From Kappaphycus alvarezii (Eukaryota > Rhodophyta > Florideophyceae > Gigartinales > Solieriaceae): a stretch of 64,000 nucleotides of DNA. The stretch covers positions 160,735-224,734 of the forward strand of contig NADL03000131.1 of assembly GCA_002205965.3 (NCBI GenBank). Reading direction: 5' to 3'. The translations under genes and the position numbers were made by a program. This document shows, piece after piece, positions 8,870-19,059 of the stretch (position 1 is its first letter; every line of letters begins with the position of its first letter). Under the pieces are notes generated by a model. That model had not been told where the DNA came from. It saw only the letters and a program-made list of their open reading frames with translations, and searched no databases.

Positions 8870-9732
8870 GTGACCGGTACACTTGCTTGTCTTAAATCTG
8901 ATACACTCCATGCAATTACTTCGGAAGATGTTAACATGTCGGATATTATCATTGAGGCGGGGGCTGGAAGGTGCTGTACTTTTTCTTGAATTTCTCCAAT
9001 TTGGCGCTGGTCCTTTTCTTGATCCTCACCCTCCAAATTTTGAAGGACCTCTTCCGGCGTGCTCACATCTTCAGATATGGAATTCGATATATTCTTGTTT
9101 TCCGTGCAATTGTAATCTTCTTTCATGCCCGAATTCCGTCCTTTGATTCGATATTATCGCAAAAAGAAACACATTCAGGTGTCAAACCTACCCTAGAATT
9201 CCATTCTTCATCTGTTTCAAACCCAGAATCATAATCGTCCCATGTCATGTTCATTGTCCCCCGAGCGTACCCTTTCTCACTTCCGAAAGTGTTAGTTGGT
9301 TCGGAATCTTCGCTGTCATAGCTAGAAGTGAAATCTTCACTGTCCGTCTCTCTTAGATCTTCCGGATGTGTGCTTTTGTCGAAATCCAGGGGCATCTTCA
9401 CGTTTCTGCCGTCAACATTAACTGAAACGATTTGGTTGCCCAAGTCAATGCAGGTCCCTAGTCTTTCCATGGTAGGACAGCCAATGATTGCATCGAAAGG
9501 GAGCTCCGGCATGACGAGAAAGTCTACATCAACTTTAGAGTCCCCAAAGAACACGGAAACCTTGTTAACAGTGCCCATGCATTTTGAGACGGTTCCATCC
9601 GCCACAGTTATTCTTCGAGTAGTTGGAATAATTTCGAGACCTAAATCTGTCACCAAAGTTTCTGAGATAAGGTTTGGAACAGCGCCCGAATCGAAAAGAG
9701 CTTGGGTTTCATTCCCAATACTTTGACTGGTA
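8870..9732 (-). pseudogene. Gypsy 1 protease and acidic spacer
   Basis: An aspartic protease of retroviral type. The FDSGA active-site motif lies near 9684-9695, followed by PTTRRITVADGTV and LPFDAIIGCPTMERLG, the flap and second half of the fold. From about 9330 to 8900 comes a Glu/Asp/Ser-rich spacer (for example EDLRETDSEDFTSS) before the reverse transcriptase. One frame covers 9123-9656 and another 8599-9126. The DSG motif itself is reached after a frameshift from gag. The protease would cut the gag-pol polyprotein. Confidence 0.85.
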
Positions 9733-11129
9733 CTAGTTTAAGACGTCTTGGTGCTGTCGAGGCCGATTGAAGAAACAGTTTCTTACCCTTAGCGGACTTA
9801 TTAGACCTGATAATTTTTTTGAGTTTTTTCTCGCATCCTCTGCGTCGCCCCTCAAAAGTTGACCAAACGTTATCCCAGTTGGGGCCGATGCAAGCTCAGC
9901 CACCAAATTGTACTTCTTCACATATTCTAGTACGTCCTTCGGGATACTCTTAAATTTCTTACTCTTTCTCGTCTTCTTGGCCGAAGTGTTTCCCACCCCT
10001 GGAACAACTTGATCAAGCCTCTTGGTTCGAGGAGGTACAGGTGCTGGGATATGCTCCAGCATTCCATAATCTAGCCTAGGTTTTTTCGACAAAACGTTCC
10101 CTTCCCCATCCCTTTTTGTCACATTAACTTGACTGATTTCTTCAGCGATGGATACATTACCGGCATCCGCCAACCTTTGATCCTTCCTGTTTTGTAAGAT
10201 TTTCATCTCTGGTCCTGACTCACTCCTCGCGTCCGATAAATTTGCTCTTCTGTTGTCTTTAGACCAGCAGTTACTTTCATGATGCCCGTAACGACCGCAC
10301 TTTCCACAACGAGTGTTTCTATGTGGATTATCAGGACACCTATTTGCAAAGTGTCCAGGCTTGTGACAGTAGGAACAGACTTCTGCGGCCTTGGGGGCCC
10401 CAGACTGGTTCTTCTTAATGGTAAGAGTAAGGCTTTCCAACTGCGAGGTTATCATGTCAAGTCGATTATCGAATCGGGTTTCCAACCTTTCTTCCAAGTT
10501 TTTGACATCGCTCCTGACTGATTCCAATGCTGCTGCGCTAGTAGCTGGCCTTTGATAATTCTTTTCAGGATGCACGATCGGCATAGATGTACGGGTTTCC
10601 CTCGGTATTTCACTTAGTGACTGAAACGTCTCCGAATTTTTGACAAATTCTACTATGGTACCCTTCAGTTCATTAAAAGTGTGAGGGCCCTTGATGAGGA
10701 GGAAATCGGAGAGCCGCTTATCCCCCATCGCCGCCTTACGCAGCATTCCGTACTTGGCTTGGGCGTTGAACCCAGCCTTTTCATAGAGATCACACAAGTA
10801 TACCAATGAGCTTAACAAATCGTCGAAGTTGAGCCGGGCCTCTATGGCGGTACGAATCATCTCATCTGGTTCTACCTGCTTAGCATATTCTTTCACAAGC
10901 CACTCACATACCTCACCGAAGTTACGCCCATTCCCGTTAAGAGACCACCCGTTGATAAACTTGGCCTTATATTTGTGCTTTGCGTCACCATGAAGATAGG
11001 CGAAGATACTTTCGGCCTTCTCTTCATCGCTCTTCTCACGCATCACAACGTTGACATATGTATAGAGAAACTCCTCAACGTCTCATTCTTGCCCCCTGTG
11101 AACGTTATACGAGCAGCGTTGAGATCCAT
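9733..11129 (-). pseudogene. Gypsy 1 gag with two zinc knuckles
   Basis: The probable start is the Met at 11129 (MDLNAARITFTGG), by comparison with the same start in gypsy 2 at 62445. A one-base deletion near 11083 breaks the frame after about 15 codons. From 11046 to 9733 it is open for 437 residues. That frame holds a capsid-like helical part (KAESIFAYLHGDAKHKYKAK, FGEVCEWLVKEYAK), a Pro-rich linker, and two perfect CCHC knuckles, CSYCHKPGHFANRC and CGKCGRYGHHESNC, at about 10300-10385. A basic tail follows (KKTRKSKKFKSIPKDV). Gag builds the particle and packages RNA. Confidence 0.9.
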
Positions 11130-11199
11130 GATTACCAGAAAAGAAATCCCCTCGAATGGTTCCCTAAGACTGCTCAACTCGAATACCTCGGGTGCAACC

Positions 11200-11217
11200 C
11201 CCTCCACAAGAGTACCA
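11200..11217 (-). other. Gypsy 1 primer-binding site
   Basis: Two bases after the 5' LTR the minus strand reads TGGTACTCTTGTGGAGGG, starting with the TGG complementary to a tRNA CCA end. Gypsy 2 has the identical site at 62515-62532. The tRNA was not identified. Confidence 0.65.
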
Positions 11218-11219
11218 AA

Positions 11220-11938
11220 TGATAGGGGTAAATCGTCGGGAGAAGAGATACTTAGAACCAACTACCCCAAGACGGAGGTGTTGCGAGCGACAAAAGTGCT
11301 ACCGTGGTATAGTTGAACAAATAAAAAGGAGTGTATATGGGAGAGAGTTGAGAGGGCTACAAGCAAGTATAAAAGGGGCAGGGTCTACCACTGATGCTCT
11401 GCGACCAGCTTAGGAAAAAGTTTTCTAGGGTCTGAAGTTGACTCTCAACTTCCTACTACTCGGAGCTTGACCTGAAGTTGTCTGCCAACTTGCTTGACCT
11501 CTCAAGGAGGAAGCACTTTACTCAGCTTATATAGACCTTTCGGCTAATCCTAAAGTCTCAATCAAACATACTAAATACCATAAAACGCATTCACGGGAAT
11601 CGTGTGAACCAGAGAGACCATTAGAAGATATTTCCTCAAGGTAAATATCTAGGTGCCATACCCATGCCAGCCACCCATCGGCCAGGGGTGGGAATTGATG
11701 TGGCCATTATATAGACCTTTCAGAGTCACTCGTAGTATCACCCACAACCTAGAACTGTACTGACATCCACTATGACAGCGTGTCCTAAAATAAAAAATCA
11801 ACCGATGAATTTGCCACACTCACCCAAATTAAAAATATCTTGCAAATTCAAAAACTGTAAAAATATCTTCCCAGTTCCAATACTGTATACAATTATGGTC
11901 CCATCTAAATTTTTTCGTGTGCGAATTTGCGCACATCA
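11220..11938 (-). repeat. Gypsy 1 5' LTR
   Basis: 719 bp, matching 4460-5178 except for one G added at the element's 3' edge and a CT difference near 11901. It has TG...CA ends in the minus orientation. A TATA box (TATATAA, 11527-11533 on the plus strand reading TTATATA) should start the genomic RNA. A second TATATA lies near 11706 in the unique U3 part. Confidence 0.95.
11527..11533 (-). promoter_or_regulatory. Gypsy 1 TATA box
   Basis: The minus strand reads GTCTATATAAGCTGAG here. The same box, at the same distance (about 300 bp) from the LTR 3' end, occurs in every LTR of this family in the window, for example near 1330, 3604, 28160, 42362, 49732, 51380, 55330 and 62838. Confidence 0.75.
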
Positions 11939-11943
11939 GGTTG
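11939..11943. repeat. Target duplication GGTTG, right of gypsy 1
   Basis: Matches 4455-4459. Confidence 0.9.
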
Positions 11944-13061
11944 TACAATGTTGCACAGAAGCGTGCGGAAGGTATTCATAAATCAACTAGGGATGCGGGC
12001 GGCGGGTAGAAACCTGTCACGCATGCATTAATTGGAGACTAAACGAAAAACGGGTAACGAAGTCGCGGAGCTCCTGTTGAGGGGAGGAACCGCGACGGGA
12101 AGCAGCGAAGGAAGCAAGGCGGCGGAAAAAACCTTGCCGTCGTCGCCCAAGGCGCCATAGATATCAATCCCGACGGGGGAGAGGAGGATATCGTTTTGGT
12201 TGCAGTAAGTGCCGTAATGACGATGTTTCTGCGCTCTGCGAGTGTTGCGGCAGCGCTTGCGGACACCGTACTTGGCGAAATGTGGCGGCGTGCGGAGGGG
12301 CGGGCAAAAGTAACGTCGACGGCGATATCGGTACTGTGAAGCCCGTATCCAGCGAGTATGTTAATGTCCATTCGTAGCGCGATGGAAGGAAAGGAAAAGA
12401 AAACAAACTTGGTGGCGTTCGCAACGAGACGGTGTAAGTGGAAAGCCAATTGGGCATAGTCCAAATCTCGAAGGGATTGGAAGATACGGTCAACGGCGAA
12501 TAGGCGGCCTGCGAAGAACTGGGAAACAAACGAGTCCGATCCAATCGGAGATCCCCGCATGGTGAAACCGAGGGGTAAAAATGGGGCACGGAAATGACAA
12601 AGGGGGGTGCGAATGGGAGAAACCGTAAACTTGGGTCTTGGAAAGGTTGAGGTGGAACCCGAGTGGAACTCTTTAAAGTTGGATGAAACGGATGGCGGCG
12701 GCGGCTTGGGAACGAGGAAGGAAAAATGTTACCGTCATCTGTATACAAGCATTCTGGGCAGGTAAAAACTTCTCCTGTAACGAGAACAAGAGAGGATGAA
12801 GAGCCAAGGCAAAGAGCAAGGAACCGAGGGGATCACCTTGCTCAGTGCACTCTGAACTACGAATATAGAAGGATCCGAAAGCAAGCTCTGTATGGGCATC
12901 GTAACAGGAGTGTGCCCACCGTGCGAGGTTTTGGGCATGCGTTTGTGAGGCTTCCAGAAAGCGCTGGTACTAAAAGGTAGTGTACAGGGCGAAAGCATCC
13001 CTGGGTTACTCTCAGCAGTAGCCACTCCCCAGTCTTCAGAAAATAGTCGTCCTACGTACAT
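11944..13061 (-). pseudogene. RLE-type LINE copy L2, RT to 3' tail
   Basis: The minus strand from about 13061 down carries the reverse-transcriptase motif CTEQGDPLGSLLFALALHP near 12770-12845. After a frame change comes YTDDGN (12730-12748), the catalytic YxDD-type site. The thumb-like stretch SDSFVSQFFAGRL and AQLAFHLHRLVAN follows at 12420-12530. The part from 12375 down matches the endonuclease C-terminus of the 54.6-54.9 kb copy (YGLHSTDI, HPSARRHISPS, TLAER). The Cys/His part is missing, so L2 carries an internal deletion. Its 3' tail is split by gypsy 1 and resumes at 4459. Confidence 0.75.
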
Positions 13062-13085
13062 CCGTAATCAGCAAAGCACCCCATT

Positions 13086-14490
13086 GGATCGACCTTACCC
13101 AAGCCCACGACAGAGTGGACCGCAACATCCTCCTTCAAGATTGCCGCCGCCATTTCCCCCACGCTTCCCCGCCATGCTCTCTGCGTGCTTTGGGCCACTT
13201 CTCATCCGAACGAAAAGAAGACGCAACTGATACTACAGCTGTACTCCTGCTTGGCGTAATTCAGGACTCTCCTTCCTCCACGACTCTCTTTCTCCTCTAC
13301 ATCAATAATCTACCCATCATCCTCCACCCCATTCCCCGCCCTCCTGCACACCTTACCCCTCCCTCCCCTTCACCTTTGTCGCCGACGACGTCTTCTCCAC
13401 TGTTCTTCCCTCCCTCTCCTGCAAAAGCTCTTGTATGGGTGCCAACCTGGGCCTCTTCTCGCAACATGCTATGTACACGACAGAAGTGATCCTTCCTCCC
13501 CCTGTGCCCCCTGGGCCCAACCGAAATCTGTACACTCGCTGGTCAGCCTCCCCAATCGCAATCAGCAGTCTACCTTTGTATCAGACTGACCCCTGTTGGA
13601 ATTGAGCCAGCAGAGACCATTCCCCGTGCGACAGCAGCCATCATTGCCTCGACTTACCCCTTCCGCTCTGCTGCAATCTCCTCCGATTCTCGCCTAGCCC
13701 ACGCCAACTACGTCCTACAAACATTCGTTCGGAGCATATACATATAAGCTGCGTTCCTATTCCTGATATCACGGCTCTCTCAATTGCTGATGAAAATGGA
13801 CTACGACGGCGTTTGCCACAATCCTCCGAACACGACGCAACATGCACCAAACACATCTTGGCCGTCTCCGTTTTGTTTGTACCAAATTCTAAATCTACAA
13901 ACAATACAGCTCTACCACGCCCATCGCTTCACCACCAAACTCTGCCAGCTAGGCACCCCTCCTCACAGCTCCCGTCGCACCCTAGCCGTTCGCTCCCCCC
14001 AGCACCTCTCCACCTTCGGGGATGGTACCACTGTCCACCGTGCAATGAACATCGAGCTCGGCCGGACCACCTGGCCGACATATTTACGTCAATCCTGGAG
14101 CCGTCCTCCTTCCTTCCTCCCACTCCAGCCTACTTTCCGCCATCCGCCACCCGTACTACCATCGGCGAGTTTCCCACCGTCTAACCTCTCATTTGCTTTA
14201 TGGCCACCGTAGAAGACTCCTTCGCTGGTTACTGCACTGGTTCCCGTTCTACCACCGTCGCTCCAGCACCCCACAAGACGGCCCCTATCACCTACACAAC
14301 GGTCTCAAACTGCTTCTCCATTCAACGCTCTCCCGTCGACAACTCTAGACGCTTCACGCCGTCGTGATTCCCTTCGTTACATATTACACAACTTAGTCGC
14401 TAGTCCTTTCCGGGACACCCCAATGCTATGGCCCACGTCGGCTCCTTGTTGGGGGCCCTCTTCAATAAACGTTCAAGCTACCCTGAACTT
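13086..14490 (+). pseudogene. LINE L3, a different non-LTR reverse transcriptase
   Basis: The plus strand begins at motif A (IDLTQAHDRVDRNILL, about 13088-13135). It passes GVIQDSPSSTTLFLLYINNLP (13254-13315, the counterpart of LQGSPLSPTLFLLYIN), then FVADDV at 13374-13391 as the active site after a frame change. A C-terminal part rich in Pro, His and Ser runs to about 14220 in several frames. AATAAA at 14464-14469 may be its polyadenylation signal. Motif wording differs from L1, L2 and L4, so this is a separate LINE family. The N-terminus is absent; the copy abuts the 5' side of minus-strand L2. Confidence 0.7.
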
Positions 14491-15270
14491 CCCCTCATAG
14501 CATTAACACGGGAACAGTTCCATAAAATTTGTTAAAAAAACTTCTCCCATAGAAGATCTTCATTAGCGCAAAAAATTAAAAACGAGTGTGAGAGACCGTG
14601 TCGAGCATTATACACCATTTTTTCCTACATGCTTCTCACACATTCTTTAAATTTTTTGTCTTGCAAAAGATTTCCGCACAGAAACTTTGAGGTACAATGC
14701 TTCTCAAAGTTTGAGTAAAAATAAAAACATTCAAAGAATTTAGTAGTCCATATGAGTCGAGATGGGGGCCGACGAAACAGGAAAACGACCGCTCATTAAC
14801 TGTTTTCTAGTTTTAAATTTCATGTGAAAACCTGAGATCAACGGACGAGGCAAATTCATCACACAACCTTCTTTGCAATAATCACACTTTTTTGAAAGAA
14901 GCGAGTGCACTCTTTAACCATTTCGTATCATTATGAAGTCGCTCTATTTATGTAATACTGCCAATTCCGAAACTGCAAAATCTGCGGAGTTCTAATTCAC
15001 AAAGGCAAACATGAGCAAAACGCGCAAATCCAGCTTTCGTTCCAGCCGTCTCCGTCCTTACCAAGCCGTCCTCCGAATCTTCTACATTCGATTCCTCTCG
15101 ACACAATTCAGTCGCCTTCTGACCAAAACTCCGGGAAACCTCATTCAAGTGATTATGTAGAGACTACATCATATGATTTAGTCACTAAAAAATATTGCTA
15201 AAAGGCCAGCAATTCTTGTTTCTACTCGCAATCTCATCTCGTAAGAAAGCAACCCCTGCTGAGTCTCAGG
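14491..15270. other. Unassigned AT-rich stretch
   Basis: No coding region or repeat family is recognised. TGCTTCTCA occurs at 14629 and 14698, each beside A/T-rich sequence. Confidence 0.4.
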
Positions 15271-15279
15271 AGGAAGAGC

Positions 15280-17080
15280 ATTCTTAGTCAAAAGATTTTG
15301 AAAATAAGAAGAAAAAAATCAAAAAAGGAGGACCAACCAACGAGGAGATACGGTATTGGAGTAAAGAATTAGTACGCTGGAGCAAGCAAGAAAAGTCCAA
15401 CTTGGAACAAAGTGCTTTTTCCAATTCTGCGACGAAAACCAGGCAACGGAGCAGTGATCAACTTTACATTCAAACATCACTCACATCCGTAGGCAGTCAG
15501 GCAGCTGTGAATAGGAAGAACCAATACAATAGAAAACTGGTTTCATCTGCTTCATATGACGAGTACCCCAATTCTGCGAGGCCAATTTGATCATCTTCCC
15601 TGATGTGGCAGCAAAACTCAATAGGAAAGTGAACAGCGATGAAAATGAAGAATATTTGTCTGTTCAAAAGTCGAAGAGGAGGTCATCGTGATGAAGAAAA
15701 AAGTGAGAAGGAGGAAAAATGGAATTACTCACTAAGCGATGGAGGAAATTCTGTTGAGTCAAAACAAGAAAAATCTTTAAAGCTAGAGGCAAGCGGTTCT
15801 CAGAAAACTGGGATCGAAAGTTTTCAGGAGTTTGGATCAAGACGTTTCTTTGGAGTTAAAATCAGATACCTCTCAGGATTTCGATTCAGATATTTTTCAA
15901 GACTCTGCGTTCCAGAGGGTCACAGGAATCTGATTCAGATATTTTCCTCGTGTCTGAATCCGAAAGTTCTCAGGAGATTCAATCTGCAAGTTCAGGCTCC
16001 GAAGGCACGTTTGGAGAGACCGAGATTTTAAGTTGCTTCCAGGCTTCTCAGCAAAGGTTTATCGAACAGTTGCACAAAGCCCACCGGATTGTAATAGTGG
16101 ACAGACATGTTATGCATCTGCTGTTTTGCAATGCATCTTGAATGATAACGTATTCATGGAAAAGCTTTGTATCGAATGGATGAATCTTAAGAGCCGTTGT
16201 AAACGCTTTCCTTTCCACTGCTTTGATAGGACTATTAGTTCGCAGGAGCTTAGGCTCACAACTAACGTCGGAAAAACTACGAATTGGGATCAAGGGTGCT
16301 GCGGAAGATTTTGCGGACAACTATGAGCAGCAGGATGCTCAGAATTTCTGACTGCATTGTTTCAGCAGTTAGATGTCGAGCTTTCCAACCAGAACGAGGA
16401 TGGAAAAACGGTGGTCGACGAAAAACTTTGCTGTGGGATTGAAGACCTCAATGACCTGCGTAAGATGTCGAAAAAAGAAGTCTTCTAACGATGTGGTAAG
16501 AACTCTAGCACTACGCTAATGAGTCAGAATACAAACACAGGGAACATAGCTTTAAATAATTTACTCAAGAATTGCTTTCAAGCAGAGGAGGCAAACAGAA
16601 GGTGCGAACATTGCGGTCACATGACATCGATTCGGACAGATGGGATCACATCCGTGCCGCCTTGTATTGTATTCCACATGTTGAGATTTGAATTCCATAC
16701 CGAGGGAAGGCGCAAATCTGATGAAGTTGATATTCCAGACACCCTATGTATTGACGAGTTTATGTTACCGAGAGAAAACTCAGAATATATCAAACACTTC
16801 AAATAATGCGGTTCTGAAAGGGATCAAAATATCCAATTCATCAGCGGACGACCCAGAGCCCGACCACGCAAGGAGTGATTCACAATCGGAAAGGAGGAGT
16901 CGAAAATGATAGAAGCGTTGTCCAAGCAGCACGTCTATAGCTTGGGTGGAATTACCAGACATTTCCCTGTTTACGAAAATCAATCGCTTGATGGTGGTCA
17001 CTATGTTGCTTGATGTCAAGCTGCAAGAAAGTTGGTTCAATTGTAACGATTCTTCGTCACACTGAATAAGAAACACCCAA
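15280..17080 (+). pseudogene. Ubiquitin-specific protease (USP), broken
   Basis: The plus strand shows USP landmarks in correct order. The Cys box is DCNSGQTCYASAVLQC near 16086-16133, with the catalytic Cys in TCYAS. YEQQDAQNF follows near 16321-16350, then after a one-base loss LTALFQQLDVE, the usual QQDAxEFL helix. A zinc-binding CEHCGHMTSIRTDG lies near 16606-16648 and VPPCIVFHMLRFEFH near 16660-16700. The His box is SLDGGHYVA near 16980-17010, followed at once by a stop. An upstream Lys- and Ser-rich stretch (NEEIRYWSKELVRWSK, about 15333-15386; SESESS near 15952) may be the N-terminus. USPs remove ubiquitin from proteins. Frameshifts and stops suggest a pseudogene; unspliced introns are a weaker alternative. 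Confidence 0.72.
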
Positions 17081-17980
17081 CGAAGGTTTCAGGAAAAGAT
17101 GGTTCAGGGTATTTGCTCTGGTTCTATAAACAATAGCGCTTTTCTTTATATTGCACTGCCCAATGCTATCGTAGTGTTGGCAACGTTTCCAATTATCGTT
17201 CCGTATAGGTCCCAGTCTGACCCCTACTGCAGTTCTGATTTCGTCAACGACACATGTCTTACGAATGGTCTAAGAACGGCCTTGTGAGTTAGTCCCACCT
17301 GAATCTGCCTGTCTTTTAGACCCTTCACTACACAGATCTGTCCTCCCTTCCCGGGAAATAGTTGTCTGTATATCTAATCCGTTGGAATGGATCTTTACAT
17401 GTCGCACAATTATCACTCACCCGTGCAAAACTATTGTAGAGTAAATAGTAACCATCTAGGCGTCAGGTGAAAAGCTTGCATCACTTGATGACTTGATCAT
17501 GGGATAGGTCGGAAATATCTTCCAACAGTAAAACACCCAAACGTTTCCCCCTTGATTTTTTAGCAGAACAGAGAGAGAACAATTCCCTTCCCTCCCTTCC
17601 TCCCCCGCCCCCCTCTTCGTCCCCCGTCGTTGCGCGGCCGCGAGGAGCCGCCACGAGGCGGGCGGTGCCATTCAACAAGCTGACCTCGCAAGGCGATTTC
17701 CTTTGTTTTCCCACTGACATTCTCCTTCCACCGCGTTCATCTGGTGTAAGTATCACGCTACTCTCACTTTGATGCTCAACGCCCAACACCCGCCTTCCGC
17801 CAACACACCACCTTTCAGCTTTCGCATCTCCACCTCTTTTTGGCTACTCGAGAGGCGATTACGCTGTAGGCGTCCAACACTTCTCCCTCCCCCGCCGCCG
17901 ATCCTCACTTCCCAAGAGCCGAACTCCGCCGGCAAGTTCGAATATTGAAACGGTCAATTTTTGATCAACTACACGTGGCC
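17081..17980. other. Unassigned region before LINE L4
   Basis: 17498-17560 holds a copy of the dispersed repeat seen at 2259-2371 and 50656-50772 (GGGATAGGTCGGAAATATC, AGTAAAACACCCAAACG). 17570-17960 is GC-rich and Pro/Ser-coding in several frames, perhaps the LINE 5' leader. No gene is recognised. Confidence 0.4.
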
Positions 17981-17984
17981 ACCT

Positions 17985-19059
17985 GGAACCCAGGTTTGGT
18001 GACAATTACACTGTTGAAAAGGAGGTGCGAGGTGCATACCGGCGTACAGGATCGGAGTCCCGAGGTTTGGCATACAGCACTGTAATAAGTCCAATCGTTT
18101 AGTAGGGTGCACTGCTTCAAGACCTCAGGGAGGCGGAAATTTGTTACTAAGCACCCACGTGCCACTTTCGGACATACTGTAACCATGGAGCACTTGCGCC
18201 ACCTAGAACACAAGCCCATCGAAGGGGATGACGGAAAATGGCTGTCAGAAAGCCCGATGTGGGCACCAACTCGACAAGGCTACTACCAAGGCCCGGATAT
18301 TGCCCGCTGTGCCCATCGCTGAGGCGGGAATACGAACAGTCGCCAGTCTACTGGCCCACCTTCGTACTACACACAGCGTCGGGTCAAGATGGGACAACCA
18401 AAGGCGCATCAGCACGGCAAGTTGATGAGCTATCTCGCACAGGTGGGCTACTGGTACTGTGGTTGTCACAACCAGTACATAGGCTCTAAGGTTTCCGGCC
18501 GACGGCAAACTGCCTCTTCGAGTTCTCCTACTCAAGTGCCCAAGATGCACAGTCCATACGGCGCCGAGGCGGTACCTACCACTACACAAGACACAACTGC
18601 GCAGCCCATTACCGCCGACGACAGCCTCCCCAGTCCCCGTCCCAGACGACCCAGCCCCACCGGCAACACTGGTGTACCACACCTTGTATTCCCCCACCAA
18701 AGGCCCCTGTCCCCGCGGCTCTTTCATCACCAGCACCCCGCGGTAGTCGCTCAAACCATTGCCACCAGAGGCAGACGCTCAACCATCGACACCGGAGATA
18801 CAGCCACTGCCACCTATCCAAGACATATTCACAACGCACACTCCCGTCATGGCACATATCCCAACAAAATTCCGGGGACTACTCGCCGAGTTGTATGCCA
18901 AGACAATGGAGGAGGCAGTTGCCGCCTGCACATCTGGACAACCCCAGCGAGTGCAGACATTTGCCAAAGTATTCCTGTTTCCGGCAGTGATGTTTTCGGA
19001 CATGTCCCTCCCCAGCTCCTGTTCTCTCGAACGCCGCCCGCAAATCGATCGCAGAAGCA
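17985..19059 (+). pseudogene. LINE L4 N-terminal zinc-finger region
   Basis: Near 18166-18215 the plus strand reads FGHTVTMEHLRHLEH, the second half of a C2H2 finger. Near 18284-18380 PGYCPLCPS is followed after a frame change by LLAHLRTTHS, which makes a full CxxC...HxxxxH finger. A third Cys pair lies in YWYCGCHNQYIG near 18450. A Pro/Ser/Thr-rich linker runs to about 18900. R2- and NeSL-type LINEs have such fingers before the reverse transcriptase to contact target DNA. Frameshifts are several. Confidence 0.55.

Larger units (their letters stand above)
4460..11938 (-). mobile_element. Gypsy element 1 (Ty3/gypsy), nearly full length
   Basis: The element has two 719-bp LTRs, a 5-bp target duplication, a primer-binding site, a polypurine tract and gag, protease, reverse transcriptase, RNase H and integrase in gypsy order on the minus strand. 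A 361-residue C-terminal extension follows the integrase. The LTRs appear to differ only by two single-base or few-base indels, so the insertion is young, yet the coding region has several frameshifts. The interior is closely similar to gypsy 2 (55019-63999), but the LTR upstream part (U3) is unrelated and carries no gene. Confidence 0.95.

Noticed and set aside
11192..11413. Plus-strand frame IGVNRREKRYLEPTTPRRRC repeated at 4452, 50956, 55020 and 62507
   Set aside because: It is antisense to the R/U5 part of the LTRs. It recurs only because the LTR recurs.
18245..18754. 169-residue minus-strand open frame
   Set aside because: Opposite the Pro/Ser/Thr-rich linker of LINE L4; Gly/Val/Arg composition is typical of an antisense shadow.
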